Shown here piece by piece: positions 26,777 through 34,565 of a stretch of 64,000 bases of DNA. The translations under genes were made by a program, and so were the position numbers. This DNA comes from an uncultured Bacteroidia bacterium (lineage in GTDB: Bacteria; Bacteroidota; Bacteroidia; Bacteroidales; ML635J-15), in contig CACYQN010000004.1 of the NCBI GenBank assembly GCA_902776565.1, positions 62,001 to 126,000 on the forward strand. The letters are read 5' to 3'. Every line of letters begins with the position of its first letter. The stretch's first letter is position 1. The notes beneath the pieces were generated by a model. That model was not told the DNA's origin and did not search any database. It saw nothing but the letters and a program-made list of their open reading frames with translations.

Positions 26777-27739
26777 ATGCTTTATCCATTGAAATTCAAG
26801 CCGATATACAAGACAAAAGTCTGGGGTGGCGACAAGATACGCAGAATAAAGAACGACGATAGCATTCCCGAAAACTGTGGCGAAAGCTGGGAAATCTCGG
26901 GTGTGCAGGACGATGTTTCGGTTGTGGCAAATGGTTTTCTGGAAGGCAATACGCTGCAGGAGGTAATCGAGGTCTATCTTGACGAAGTAGTAGGCGAGAA
27001 GGTTTTGGAGGAATACGGCTACGAATTTCCAATACTGCTGAAAATCATCGATGCCAAGGAAAACCTTTCGGTGCAGGTACACCCCGACGACGAGACAGCT
27101 GCCGAACTGCACAATGCACGTGGCAAGACCGAAGCGTGGTATATCCTTGATGCAGACGCAGATGCAAAGATAATCGACGGCTTCAACCGCGACACCACCG
27201 AAAGCGAACTGCTTCAGTCAATCCAGGACGGCAACCTTGAAAATCTTCTCAAGTATCACAACGTGAAAGCTGGCGACTTTTATTTCATCCCTGCTGGGCG
27301 CGTACACGGAATGTGCGCCGGTACTGCCGTGGTCGAAATTCAGGAAACCTCAGACATTACCTACCGCATCTACGATTACAACCGTGGCAACCGCGAACTG
27401 CATACGCAATATGCAGTAGATGTCATCGACTACAAGAAGAACGACAAGAGCTCGATTAGGTTTGCACGCACTCCCGACCACTCGAACCAGATTGTCGATT
27501 GCAAGTATTTTACAGCCAACTATTTACCGGTGATGAATTCGTTGCTGAAAGAATACAGCAATATTGATTCGTTTGTGATTTACCATTGCGTACACGGACA
27601 GGTAACCATAAAGACCGATGGTGGCGACGAGGTGCTCAACGAAGGCGAAACCATACTCATTCCTGCTTGCATCGACGATGTTGTACTTATCCCGGTGAAA
27701 TACAGTGAACTGCTTGAAATATATATGAATAAGCAATAA
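26777..27739 (+). CDS. manA: mannose-6-phosphate isomerase, class I
   Basis: 320 aa, the short type-I form common in Firmicutes and Bacteroidetes. FKPIYKTKVWGGDKI at the start, GESWEISGV, the metal-site motif VQVHPDDE (Gln and His ligands), and PAGRVHGMCAGTAVVEIQ (His ligand). Interconverts mannose 6-phosphate and fructose 6-phosphate, feeding GDP-mannose and surface glycans. A radical SAM gene follows after 39 bp. Confidence 0.95.
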   Translation: MLYPLKFKPIYKTKVWGGDKIRRIKNDDSIPENCGESWEISGVQDDVSVVANGFLEGNTLQEVIEVYLDEVVGEKVLEEYGYEFPILLKIIDAKENLSVQVHPDDETAAELHNARGKTEAWYILDADADAKIIDGFNRDTTESELLQSIQDGNLENLLKYHNVKAGDFYFIPAGRVHGMCAGTAVVEIQETSDITYRIYDYNRGNRELHTQYAVDVIDYKKNDKSSIRFARTPDHSNQIVDCKYFTANYLPVMNSLLKEYSNIDSFVIYHCVHGQVTIKTDGGDEVLNEGETILIPACIDDVVLIPVKYSELLEIYMNKQ

Positions 27740-27778
27740 ATCACAGGTAGCCCCGATGGGTTTCTGTTTATTGCACCT

Positions 27779-28753
27779 ATGAGTTTTTCTAGAAACATAA
27801 AGTATATCTCGTGGCGGAAGATATGGAATCTTTGTCGCTTGCATAAATTCTACCGTAAGGCAAAGAATGGGAGGCTGATAGGGGAGGTGCCACCTCCAAG
27901 TTTTGCAAGCTACGAGCCAACCAATATCTGCAATCTCTCGTGTGAAATGTGTCCCTCGGGCAAAGGTATGCTGAAGCGTCCGCGCGGAACAGCCGATATG
28001 GATTTGTACCGAAAGTTCATAACCGATAACCGCGAAACTTTAATAGACATAATCCTGCATTTTCAAGGCGAACCGCTTATGTATAAGCAACTTGGCGAGA
28101 TGATTGCTTTCGCAAGGCAGAACCGCATCTACACAATGTTCTCGACAAACGGGCAGCTTCTTGCACAAAACATCGACATCATACGCAATGCCCGTCCCGA
28201 CCGCATAATTGTTTCGCTCGATGGACTTTCGGACGAAACTTACACAAAATACCGAGTTGGCGGAAAGGTGCAAAATGTGTTAAACGGACTTGAAAAACTA
28301 TCGCAACTACCTGCAAACGAGCGACCTTTCATCGAACTGCAGTTTCTTGTCTTTTCGCACAACGAACACGAAATTCCCGATTTGCAAAAGTTGAAGAAAA
28401 AGTATCACATCGACAAGATTACACTCAAGTCGGCACAGATTTACGAAAATTCGCAAGTTGACTTTCTGCCCGAGAACAAGAATTTTTCGCGTTACGAAGT
28501 ATCCGAAAGCGGTAGTTTTAGGTTGAAAAATGGAATTAAAAACCAATGTAAGCGATTGATTTTCGGGACTGTAGTCTGTTTCGATGGTCGCGTTGTGCCC
28601 TGCTGTTTCGACAAGGATGCCGACCACGAATTTGGCAGCATCGCTAACCAAAGCCTGCATGAAATTCGAAATTCGAAAAAATATATCGATTTTGTAAACA
28701 AAGTTTTCTCAAATCGCAATGAAATCAGCATCTGCAACAACTGCACCGAATAA
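27779..28753 (+). CDS. radical SAM/SPASM domain protein
   Basis: 324 aa. The radical SAM 4Fe-4S motif CNLSCEMC (Cys 51, 55, 58) is followed by HFQGEPLMY and the SAM-binding STNGQLL and VSLDGLSDETYTKYR motifs. The C terminus has a SPASM-like cluster region (CKRLIFGTVVCFDGRVVPCCFDKD ... CNNC) that binds an auxiliary cluster. Such proteins often modify peptides or small molecules; no peptide substrate gene is visible nearby, so the substrate is unknown. Its 3' end overlaps the folK start by 35 bp. Confidence 0.88.
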   Translation: MSFSRNIKYISWRKIWNLCRLHKFYRKAKNGRLIGEVPPPSFASYEPTNICNLSCEMCPSGKGMLKRPRGTADMDLYRKFITDNRETLIDIILHFQGEPLMYKQLGEMIAFARQNRIYTMFSTNGQLLAQNIDIIRNARPDRIIVSLDGLSDETYTKYRVGGKVQNVLNGLEKLSQLPANERPFIELQFLVFSHNEHEIPDLQKLKKKYHIDKITLKSAQIYENSQVDFLPENKNFSRYEVSESGSFRLKNGIKNQCKRLIFGTVVCFDGRVVPCCFDKDADHEFGSIANQSLHEIRNSKKYIDFVNKVFSNRNEISICNNCTE

Positions 28754-29246
28754 CCTTAACCGTGTTTTCCTCGGCATTGGCGGAAACCTTGGCGACCGCA
28801 TTGGAAATCTGCGCCGTGCCGTCGAACTAATTGGCTTACACATTGGCAGAATCGAAAAGGTTTCATCGGTTTATCTTTCGGAGCCGTGGGGATTCACTCA
28901 TGCAAAATACTTTACAAACATTGTTGCGGAGATTTACACATCTTTCTCGGTTGATGAAGTTCTTACGAAGGCTTTTGAAATAGAGGCTGAGCTCAAGCGT
29001 ACCCGTTCGGGTCGTGGCTACGAAGGCCGCACAATGGACATTGACATACTTTTCTTCAATAACGAAATTCTTAATACAGAAAGACTTGTCGTTCCTCATC
29101 CGCACATTTGCCAGCGCAAGTTTGTATTGCTGCCGATGGCAGAAATTGCTGCCGATTTCGTTCATCCGCAAAATGGTAAAACGATGCAGCAACTTGCAGA
29201 AATATGTCCTGATAACGGGAGAATAAGAAAATTGTCGTCAATGTAA
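28719..29246 (+). CDS. folK: 2-amino-4-hydroxy-6-hydroxymethyldihydropteridine pyrophosphokinase
   Basis: 175 aa. FLGIGGNLGDRIGNLRRAV opens the HPPK fold; SSVYLSEPWGF and the catalytic RTRSGRGYEGRTMDIDIL (metal-binding Asp pair) plus VPHPHICQRKFVLLPMAEI follow. Makes the folate-pathway intermediate 6-hydroxymethyl-dihydropterin diphosphate. The ATG at 28719 lies inside the preceding radical SAM gene (35-bp overlap), which implies translational coupling; there is no later ATG before the first conserved motif. Confidence 0.94.
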   Translation: MKSASATTAPNNLNRVFLGIGGNLGDRIGNLRRAVELIGLHIGRIEKVSSVYLSEPWGFTHAKYFTNIVAEIYTSFSVDEVLTKAFEIEAELKRTRSGRGYEGRTMDIDILFFNNEILNTERLVVPHPHICQRKFVLLPMAEIAADFVHPQNGKTMQQLAEICPDNGRIRKLSSM

Positions 29247-29276
29247 AAAAAATCCTACACTTATTAATAAAAAAAT

Positions 29277-29284
29277 TATTTTTG
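29277..29284 (+). promoter_or_regulatory. -7 box of the polysaccharide-precursor operon
   Basis: TATTTTTG, full match to TAnnTTTG, only 9 bp before the ATG at 29294; the transcript would be nearly leaderless. Confidence 0.5.
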
Positions 29285-29293
29285 CACTTTTGT

Positions 29294-29869
29294 ATGAAAG
29301 AATATTTTGCACACGAGACCGCAGTCATCGATGAAGGCTGCACGATAGGAAAAGGCACCAAAATCTGGCATTTTTCCCATGTAATGTCGGGTTGTACCAT
29401 TGGTGAAAGTTGCAACATCGGACAGAACGTTGTCGTATCGCCGGATGTGACTTTGGGCAGAAACGTAAAGGTCCAGAACAATGTTTCAATCTACACGGGC
29501 GTAATCTGCGAAGACGATGTTTTTCTCGGTCCGTCGATGGTATTTACGAATGTCATAAATCCGCGCAGTGCAGTAAGCCGTAAGGACTGCTATCGTCGTA
29601 CCTTGGTAATGCAGGGCGCAAGCATAGGAGCAAATGCAACAGTGGTTTGCGGACACGACATTGGCCGTTACGCACTTATCGGTGCTGGTGCTGTGGTCAC
29701 GAAGAACATTCCCGACTATGCCCTCGTAGTTGGAAATCCTGCACGTCAGATGGGCTGGGTTAGCGAGTACGGATGCAAGCTCAAGTTCGACAATGAAGGC
29801 TTTGCAACCTGCCCCGAAAGCGGTCAGAAATATAAATTGGAAAATGGAAAAGTAACAAGAATAGAATGA
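29294..29869 (+). CDS. left-handed beta-helix N-acetyltransferase (WbpD/WlbB-like)
   Basis: 191 aa from the ATG at 29294. Hexapeptide repeats (GCTIGKGTKIWHFSHV, GCTIGESCNIGQNVVV, LGRNVKVQNNVSIYTGV) form a left-handed beta helix, followed by GPSMVFTNVINPRS and GASIGANATVVCGHDIGRYALIGAGAV split over repeats. This matches UDP-2-acetamido-3-amino-2,3-dideoxy-glucuronate N-acetyltransferases. The product would be UDP-2,3-diacetamido-glucuronic acid, an O-antigen/lipopolysaccharide precursor. Its stop overlaps the next start as ATGA; the next two genes belong to the same pathway. Confidence 0.9.
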   Translation: MKEYFAHETAVIDEGCTIGKGTKIWHFSHVMSGCTIGESCNIGQNVVVSPDVTLGRNVKVQNNVSIYTGVICEDDVFLGPSMVFTNVINPRSAVSRKDCYRRTLVMQGASIGANATVVCGHDIGRYALIGAGAVVTKNIPDYALVVGNPARQMGWVSEYGCKLKFDNEGFATCPESGQKYKLENGKVTRIE

Positions 29870-30816
29870 AAAATTTTGCAATAATAGGTGTTGGTGGCTA
29901 TATAGCACCTCGCCATTTGAAAGCAATAAAGGAGACAGGTAACAACCTTCTCGTAGCTCTCGACAAGAGCGACAGCGTGGGAATTATGGATTCATTTTTC
30001 CCGAAAGCCGACTTTTTTACAGAGCCTGAACGTTTCGAACGTCATGTTTACAAATTGCAGCACGGTTCGGGCGAAAAGCTGGACATTTTCAGCATCTGCA
30101 CGCCAAACTACCTGCACGATGCACACATAAGGATGGCTTTGCTCAACGGTGCCGATGCTATATGCGAAAAGCCGCTTGTGCTCAATCCATGGAACATCGA
30201 TGCACTTTCAGAACTGGAAAAGGAAACAGGACACAAGATTTACAACATCCTGCAACTCCGTCTGCACCCTGCAATCATCGAGCTTAAAAAGAAAATCGAA
30301 GCCGGCGACCCGAACAAGATTTACGATGTTGACCTGACCTACATAACCTCACGCGGAAAGTGGTTCCACTATTCGTGGAAAGGCGACATTGCAAAGTCGG
30401 GCGGACTGGCAACCAACATCGGCATACATTTCTTCGATATGCTCCAGTACATTTTCGGCAAAAAGAAAATGCTCGTGGTACACCATCGCGACAACCATGT
30501 TGTGTCGGGTTACCTTGAACTTGAAAAGGCACGCGTGCGCTGGTTCTTGAGTGTTGACAGCGAATATCTTCCCGACGAAATCAAGGCAAAGGGTCAGACG
30601 ACATACCGCTCTATCCAGATTGCTGGCGATGAACTCGAATTTACTGGCGGTTTTACCGACCTGCACACCGAAAGCTACAGGAACATCCTTGCTGGCAACG
30701 GCTTTGGTCTCGACCAGGCTAAACCGAGCATCGAAATGGTTCATTTCATCAGGAATGCCGAAGTTGTAACCACTATGAAAGATTGTGAACATCCATTTAT
30801 TTCAAGAATAAAATAA
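29866..30816 (+). CDS. Gfo/Idh/MocA oxidoreductase (WbpB/WlbA-like)
   Basis: 316 aa. Rossmann start MKNFAIIGVGGYIAPRHLKAI, then SICTPNYLHDAHIRMAL and CEKPLVLNP (the EKP motif of the family), and SGGLATNIGIHFFDMLQYIFG, where the His of GxHxxD is a catalytic residue. Closest by motif to UDP-N-acetyl-2-amino-2-deoxyglucuronate 3-dehydrogenase (WlbA/WbpB), which creates the 3-keto group for later amination. Starts inside the stop of the acetyltransferase gene (4-bp overlap). Confidence 0.9.
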   Translation: MKNFAIIGVGGYIAPRHLKAIKETGNNLLVALDKSDSVGIMDSFFPKADFFTEPERFERHVYKLQHGSGEKLDIFSICTPNYLHDAHIRMALLNGADAICEKPLVLNPWNIDALSELEKETGHKIYNILQLRLHPAIIELKKKIEAGDPNKIYDVDLTYITSRGKWFHYSWKGDIAKSGGLATNIGIHFFDMLQYIFGKKKMLVVHHRDNHVVSGYLELEKARVRWFLSVDSEYLPDEIKAKGQTTYRSIQIAGDELEFTGGFTDLHTESYRNILAGNGFGLDQAKPSIEMVHFIRNAEVVTTMKDCEHPFISRIK

Positions 30817-30831
30817 TTAAAAGTTAGGCGT

Positions 30832-32130
30832 ATGAATAATATCTACGAAGCATTAATAAACAAGCAGGCAAAATTGTCCGTAATAGGACTTGGATACGTA
30901 GGTCTGCCTATCGCTTTGGAATTTTCGAAGCATATCAACGTAGTGGGCTTTGATGTGAAGCCAGAAAGAGTTGCAATGATGAACAACCATATCGACCCGA
31001 GCAACGAACTCGACAAGTCGGCATTCGACGGATGCAACATTACTTTCACTTCCAATGCTGACGACCTCAAGCAGTGCAACTTCTTCATCGTTGCTGTTCC
31101 TACTCCAATCGACGAGCACAAGCTTCCCGACCTTACTCCAGTAATCAAGGCATCGGAATCGGTTGGCAAGGCTTTGAAGAAAGGCGACTATGTAGTTTAT
31201 GAATCAACCGTTTACCCTGGATGCACCGAAGAAGATTGTGTTCCGATTCTTGAAAAGATGTCTGGACTGAAGTTTATGCAGGACTTCAAGGTAGGATTCT
31301 CGCCTGAAAGAATTAACCCGGGTGACAAGGCTCACTCACTTACTCAAATCAAGAAAATCACATCGGGATGCGACCCTGAGGCTGCCGAGAACATTGCAAA
31401 GGTTTACGAAATAATAATCAAGGCTGGTGTTCACCGTGCAAGTGCAATAAAGGTTGCCGAGGCTGCCAAGATTATCGAAAATACACAGCGCGACATCAAC
31501 ATTGCCCTTATGAACGAATTGTCAATCATATTCGACATCATGGGAATCAACACCTACGAGGTTTTGGAAGCAGCAGGAACAAAGTGGAACTTCCTGAAGT
31601 TCTCGCCGGGTCTTGTTGGCGGACATTGCATCGGAGTTGACCCGTACTACCTGCTTCACAAGGCAAAACAGCTTGGTTATCACGCAAGTATGATTAATTC
31701 TGGTCGTGCTCTCAACGATAGTATGGGTACACGCATAGCCGACAAGGTTGTAAAGATGATTATAAATGCAGGCAAGGAAATCACCAAGTCGAGAGTTCTC
31801 ATTATGGGTATGACCTTCAAGGAGAATGTCACCGACATCAGAAATTCGCGCATAATCGACATTATCAACGAATTGAAATATTTCCGCGTAAACTGCGATG
31901 TTGTTGATGCATACGCCGACCACGACGAGGTTATGAAGGAATACGGTGTTGATATGTCGAAGGAACCGACTGGCAAGTACGATGCAATTATCGTTGCCGT
32001 AAACCACAAGCCATATATGGAACTCACCGAAGACTATTTCAAGGGCATTTCGGCAGAAAACGGAATCCTTGTCGATGTCAAGGGTGTAATGCGTGGCAAG
32101 ATTAAGGACTTGACTTATTGGAGTCTATAA
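30832..32130 (+). CDS. nucleotide-sugar 6-dehydrogenase (TviB/WbpO-like)
   Basis: 432 aa. GLGYVGLPIALEF is the NAD-binding loop; VVYESTVYPGCTEE, ERINPGDK, KVAEAAKIIENTQRDINIA and GGHCIGVDPYYL (catalytic Cys) are typical of UDP-GlcNAc/GalNAc 6-dehydrogenases of the TviB/WbpO type. It makes UDP-HexNAc uronic acid, the substrate of the neighbouring 3-dehydrogenase. Starts 15 bp after that gene; a bidirectional terminator follows. The aminotransferase (WbpE/WlbC) needed between the dehydrogenase and acetyltransferase steps is not in this window. Confidence 0.92.
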   Translation: MNNIYEALINKQAKLSVIGLGYVGLPIALEFSKHINVVGFDVKPERVAMMNNHIDPSNELDKSAFDGCNITFTSNADDLKQCNFFIVAVPTPIDEHKLPDLTPVIKASESVGKALKKGDYVVYESTVYPGCTEEDCVPILEKMSGLKFMQDFKVGFSPERINPGDKAHSLTQIKKITSGCDPEAAENIAKVYEIIIKAGVHRASAIKVAEAAKIIENTQRDINIALMNELSIIFDIMGINTYEVLEAAGTKWNFLKFSPGLVGGHCIGVDPYYLLHKAKQLGYHASMINSGRALNDSMGTRIADKVVKMIINAGKEITKSRVLIMGMTFKENVTDIRNSRIIDIINELKYFRVNCDVVDAYADHDEVMKEYGVDMSKEPTGKYDAIIVAVNHKPYMELTEDYFKGISAENGILVDVKGVMRGKIKDLTYWSL

Positions 32131-32156
32131 TTGCTGTATTTCAGCAGAAAACATAA

Positions 32157-32187
32157 AGAAAAGGCTGCCCAAAAAGCAGCCTTTTTC
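32157..32187. terminator. bidirectional rho-independent terminator
   Basis: 10-bp perfect stem AAAAGGCTGC (32159-32168) / GCAGCCTTTT (32176-32185), 7-nt loop, T-run on both strands. It separates the convergent dehydrogenase and anti-sigma-like genes. Confidence 0.9.
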
Positions 32188-32211
32188 CATATATGCTCAC
32201 AAAATACGGAA

Positions 32212-33774
32212 TTATCGTCTAATCAGTTGCACCGTACCCTTGTGGGTAAGCTTCTCGTTCTTGTCGTTGGTTGCGGTAATCACATAGAAATATACGCCTT
32301 CCGAAGCTTCGTTGTTTCCACTGATTTTTCCATCCCAGTAGTTGTCAAGCTGCTGGCTGTGGAAAACCAATTGACCGGCCTTCGTGTATATTGACAAGTC
32401 GTAGTCGAGCAATGTGCCGTCGTAGTATAATGTAAACTCATCGCCTATGCCGTCGCCGTTTGGTGTGAATACGTTCGGAATCCTGAAGTCGCTCGATACG
32501 ACATCAATAGTCTTTGAATACCTGCTTTCGCAGTCGCCTGTACGGGCTACAAGTTCTACAGTATATTTACCATTGCTCTCGAATTCATAATCAAAATTGT
32601 AATCGGTTGACATTACCTTGCCGTTTACAAGCCACTCGAAATCGACATTCTGAACATTTCCAGAATCATCAAGTCTTGTGTAGTTGCGGAAATTGTATGC
32701 CTTGTCGTTGAAAGCGTCCTTAGTGCTTTCAAAAGTAGCGTTCAGTTTGCTCTTGCTATTTACTACAACAGTGTCGTATGCTATGCACGAATTTGTGTAA
32801 TTTATTTCAACAGTATATGTGCCGGCATTCAGTCCTGTGAAGATTCCGCTACGTGAAATTTCCTTGCCGTTAATCCTGCAATAGCTTATTGCCGACTGCG
32901 ACTTTATTTCAATCTGACCATTATTTCCCGAGCAGTAGTTTGCCTTTGTGCTTACCGAATGGCTCAGTTTTTCGGCAACGTTTACGTCGAATGCGACTTT
33001 TGATGCGCATCTGCCGTCTGCCGTCAGCAATATGCAGTTTCTGCCCGAATTCAATCCGCTAAGTTCGTATTTGCCGGCATTCAGTTTCTTTACCGAGTAG
33101 CCTTCGTCATTCCACGAAACAGGGCTGTTTGCGACCACATCCACTGTCAGCCTTTCTCCATAGCACAAGTCGGTCTTTGATGCCTTTACGGCAAGTTTTT
33201 CGGGCTCTACGAATGTAATCTTAACCGAATTGCCATTCTGCAAGTCGAGCGTATGTGTGCCGTAAGCCGTGCTGCTAATTTTAACTCCCGATGCAACCTT
33301 TGTCAAGTTCAATCCGTTGGATGCCTTTACTTTCGAAGCGTCAATGCCTTCAATAGTAAGTTCGCTGCCACAAATTATTGTATCATTCAAGTTAAGTGCA
33401 TCAACCTTGTTTTCGGGTTGCGATATAAGTTCTGTAAGTTTTGGATTGGATGGTTCCGGTGTGGACGTTTCACCGTTGGCGGCAACAAGCAAATCTGTCG
33501 GTTGATTTGTCTCAGGTGCATCAGGAGTAAGGTTTTCTATTATGGTGTTTGATATTGGGGTTGATGTTTCGTCTTTTGGAAGATATACGACGAGTACAGC
33601 GGTAACGACTGCAACAGCCGCAATAGCAGAAATAAAGAGGTATTTGTGTGCCGACAACACATCCGAGAATGTTCGCTTTGGAATATTCTTGCAGACATTT
33701 TCAAATACCGACTCTGGCGGCACTTCCGTGTAGCTTTCGAGTTTCTGTTTCAATATCTTGTCAAAATCGTTCAT
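32212..33774 (-). CDS. anti-sigma-like membrane protein with T9SS type B sorting domain
   Basis: 520 aa. Residues 1-40 (FDKILKQKLESYTEVPPESV, ENVCKNIPKR) resemble the short cytoplasmic anti-sigma segment seen in Bacteroidetes membrane proteins paired with ECF sigma factors. One transmembrane helix follows (about 44-66, LFISAIAAVAVVTAVLVVYL). The outer part has Ig/PKD-like segments (SVKITFVEPEKLAVKASK, NVDFEWLVNGKVMSTDYNFDYEF) and ends in a type B (gliding-motility-associated, CHU_C) domain: IPNVFTPNGDGIGDEFTLYY ... GVYFYVITATNDKNEKL. Its ATG overlaps the stop of the sigma gene (ATGA), so the two are translated together. It may hold the sigma factor inactive until an envelope or secretion signal; this is inference. 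Confidence 0.82.
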   Translation of the reverse strand: MNDFDKILKQKLESYTEVPPESVFENVCKNIPKRTFSDVLSAHKYLFISAIAAVAVVTAVLVVYLPKDETSTPISNTIIENLTPDAPETNQPTDLLVAANGETSTPEPSNPKLTELISQPENKVDALNLNDTIICGSELTIEGIDASKVKASNGLNLTKVASGVKISSTAYGTHTLDLQNGNSVKITFVEPEKLAVKASKTDLCYGERLTVDVVANSPVSWNDEGYSVKKLNAGKYELSGLNSGRNCILLTADGRCASKVAFDVNVAEKLSHSVSTKANYCSGNNGQIEIKSQSAISYCRINGKEISRSGIFTGLNAGTYTVEINYTNSCIAYDTVVVNSKSKLNATFESTKDAFNDKAYNFRNYTRLDDSGNVQNVDFEWLVNGKVMSTDYNFDYEFESNGKYTVELVARTGDCESRYSKTIDVVSSDFRIPNVFTPNGDGIGDEFTLYYDGTLLDYDLSIYTKAGQLVFHSQQLDNYWDGKISGNNEASEGVYFYVITATNDKNEKLTHKGTVQLIRR

Positions 33775-34304
33775 CGTTCAAAATCGTTTTTAATTATTTC
33801 AATCAAGTATTCTCTCGCTTTCTTCAGTTGCGAACGGCTTGTGGACTCGGTGATGTTAAGTTTCTCGGCAATTTCGTTGTGCTGATAACCTTCGATGACA
33901 TACATGTTGAAAATAGTCCTGTAGCCATCTGGCATCTTCGATATTGCATCGAGCAAATCCCTCGCCGACATATTTGAAACTATATCGGGGCTTTCGTCTT
34001 TGGCATCTGAATCGTCTTCGTCAAGTTCCGAAAACGAACTTCTGCCAAGCCTCAGATAGTTCAGCGACTCGTTCACTGCCATTCTTTGCAACCAGCCTTC
34101 AAAAGAACCTTCGAACCTATAGTCTCCAATCTTGTCCATAACCTTTATGAAGCAATCCTGAAGTATGTCCTGGGCTTCGTCCCTGTTCTTTGCATAACGC
34201 AAGCAAATCCCATAAACGAACGGCGAGAACTTTCTGTAAAGCTCTTCAAAAGCCTTATGCGACTTCTGCTGACACTTCCTTATCAGTTTCTCGTTATCGC
34301 CCAT
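33771..34304 (-). CDS. ECF-type RNA polymerase sigma factor
   Basis: 177 aa, typical ECF size. Region 2: AFEELYRKFSPFVYGICLRY, EAQDILQDCFIKVMDKIGDY and FEGWLQRMAVNESLNYLR; an acidic linker (ELDEDDSDAKDES); region 4: LDAISKMPDGYRTIFNMYVIEGYQ split before HNEIAEKLNITESTSRSQLKKAREYL. Directly upstream lies an ECF-like promoter (34313-34345) also found upstream of the adhesin operon, so it probably activates itself. The -10-like box ends 8 bp before the ATG, so the transcript would start at or within a few nt of the start codon. Confidence 0.94.
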   Translation of the reverse strand: MGDNEKLIRKCQQKSHKAFEELYRKFSPFVYGICLRYAKNRDEAQDILQDCFIKVMDKIGDYRFEGSFEGWLQRMAVNESLNYLRLGRSSFSELDEDDSDAKDESPDIVSNMSARDLLDAISKMPDGYRTIFNMYVIEGYQHNEIAEKLNITESTSRSQLKKAREYLIEIIKNDFER

Positions 34305-34312
34305 TTCGACTA

Positions 34313-34345
34313 TATGACAATTTAAAATGCGATTTCGTTGCCTGG
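34313..34345 (-). promoter_or_regulatory. candidate ECF sigma promoter, autoregulatory copy
   Basis: Minus strand: CCAGGCAACGAAATC, 10 bp, TTGTCATA. With GGCAAC as -35 and GTCATA as -10 the spacer is 18 bp. The same 15-bp and 8-bp boxes with the same 10-bp gap occur at 41496-41528; nothing else in the window matches both. Confidence 0.75.
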
Positions 34346-34430
34346 AAAATCAAAAAAAATTAAAAAATTTTTTATTTGATTGAATAACAATGATTTGCGA
34401 ACAAAAATTTTTTGCATTGTTTTATTTATA

Positions 34431-34456
34431 GTAGACGTTGCACACAACGTCTCTAC
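34431..34456. repeat. dispersed palindrome, AGACGTTG family
   Basis: AGACGTTG (34433-34440) / CACA / CAACGTCT (34445-34452), near-identical to 6817-6842. Confidence 0.75.
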
Positions 34457-34513
34457 AGTTGAATCATCAAATTATCAACCTTTAGCTCAACGAAGTTAAA
34501 TCTTGAATTAAAA

Positions 34514-34549
34514 TAAAAAGATGGCCGCAAAACTGCGACCATCTTTTAT
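34514..34549 (-). terminator. rho-independent terminator of the giant adhesin operon
   Basis: 9-bp stem AAAAGATGG (34516-34524) / CCATCTTTT (34539-34547) plus inner CGCA/TGCG pairing; T-rich on the minus strand, 17 bp beyond the stop. Confidence 0.85.
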
Positions 34550-34565
34550 TTTGATAACGTTTGTG

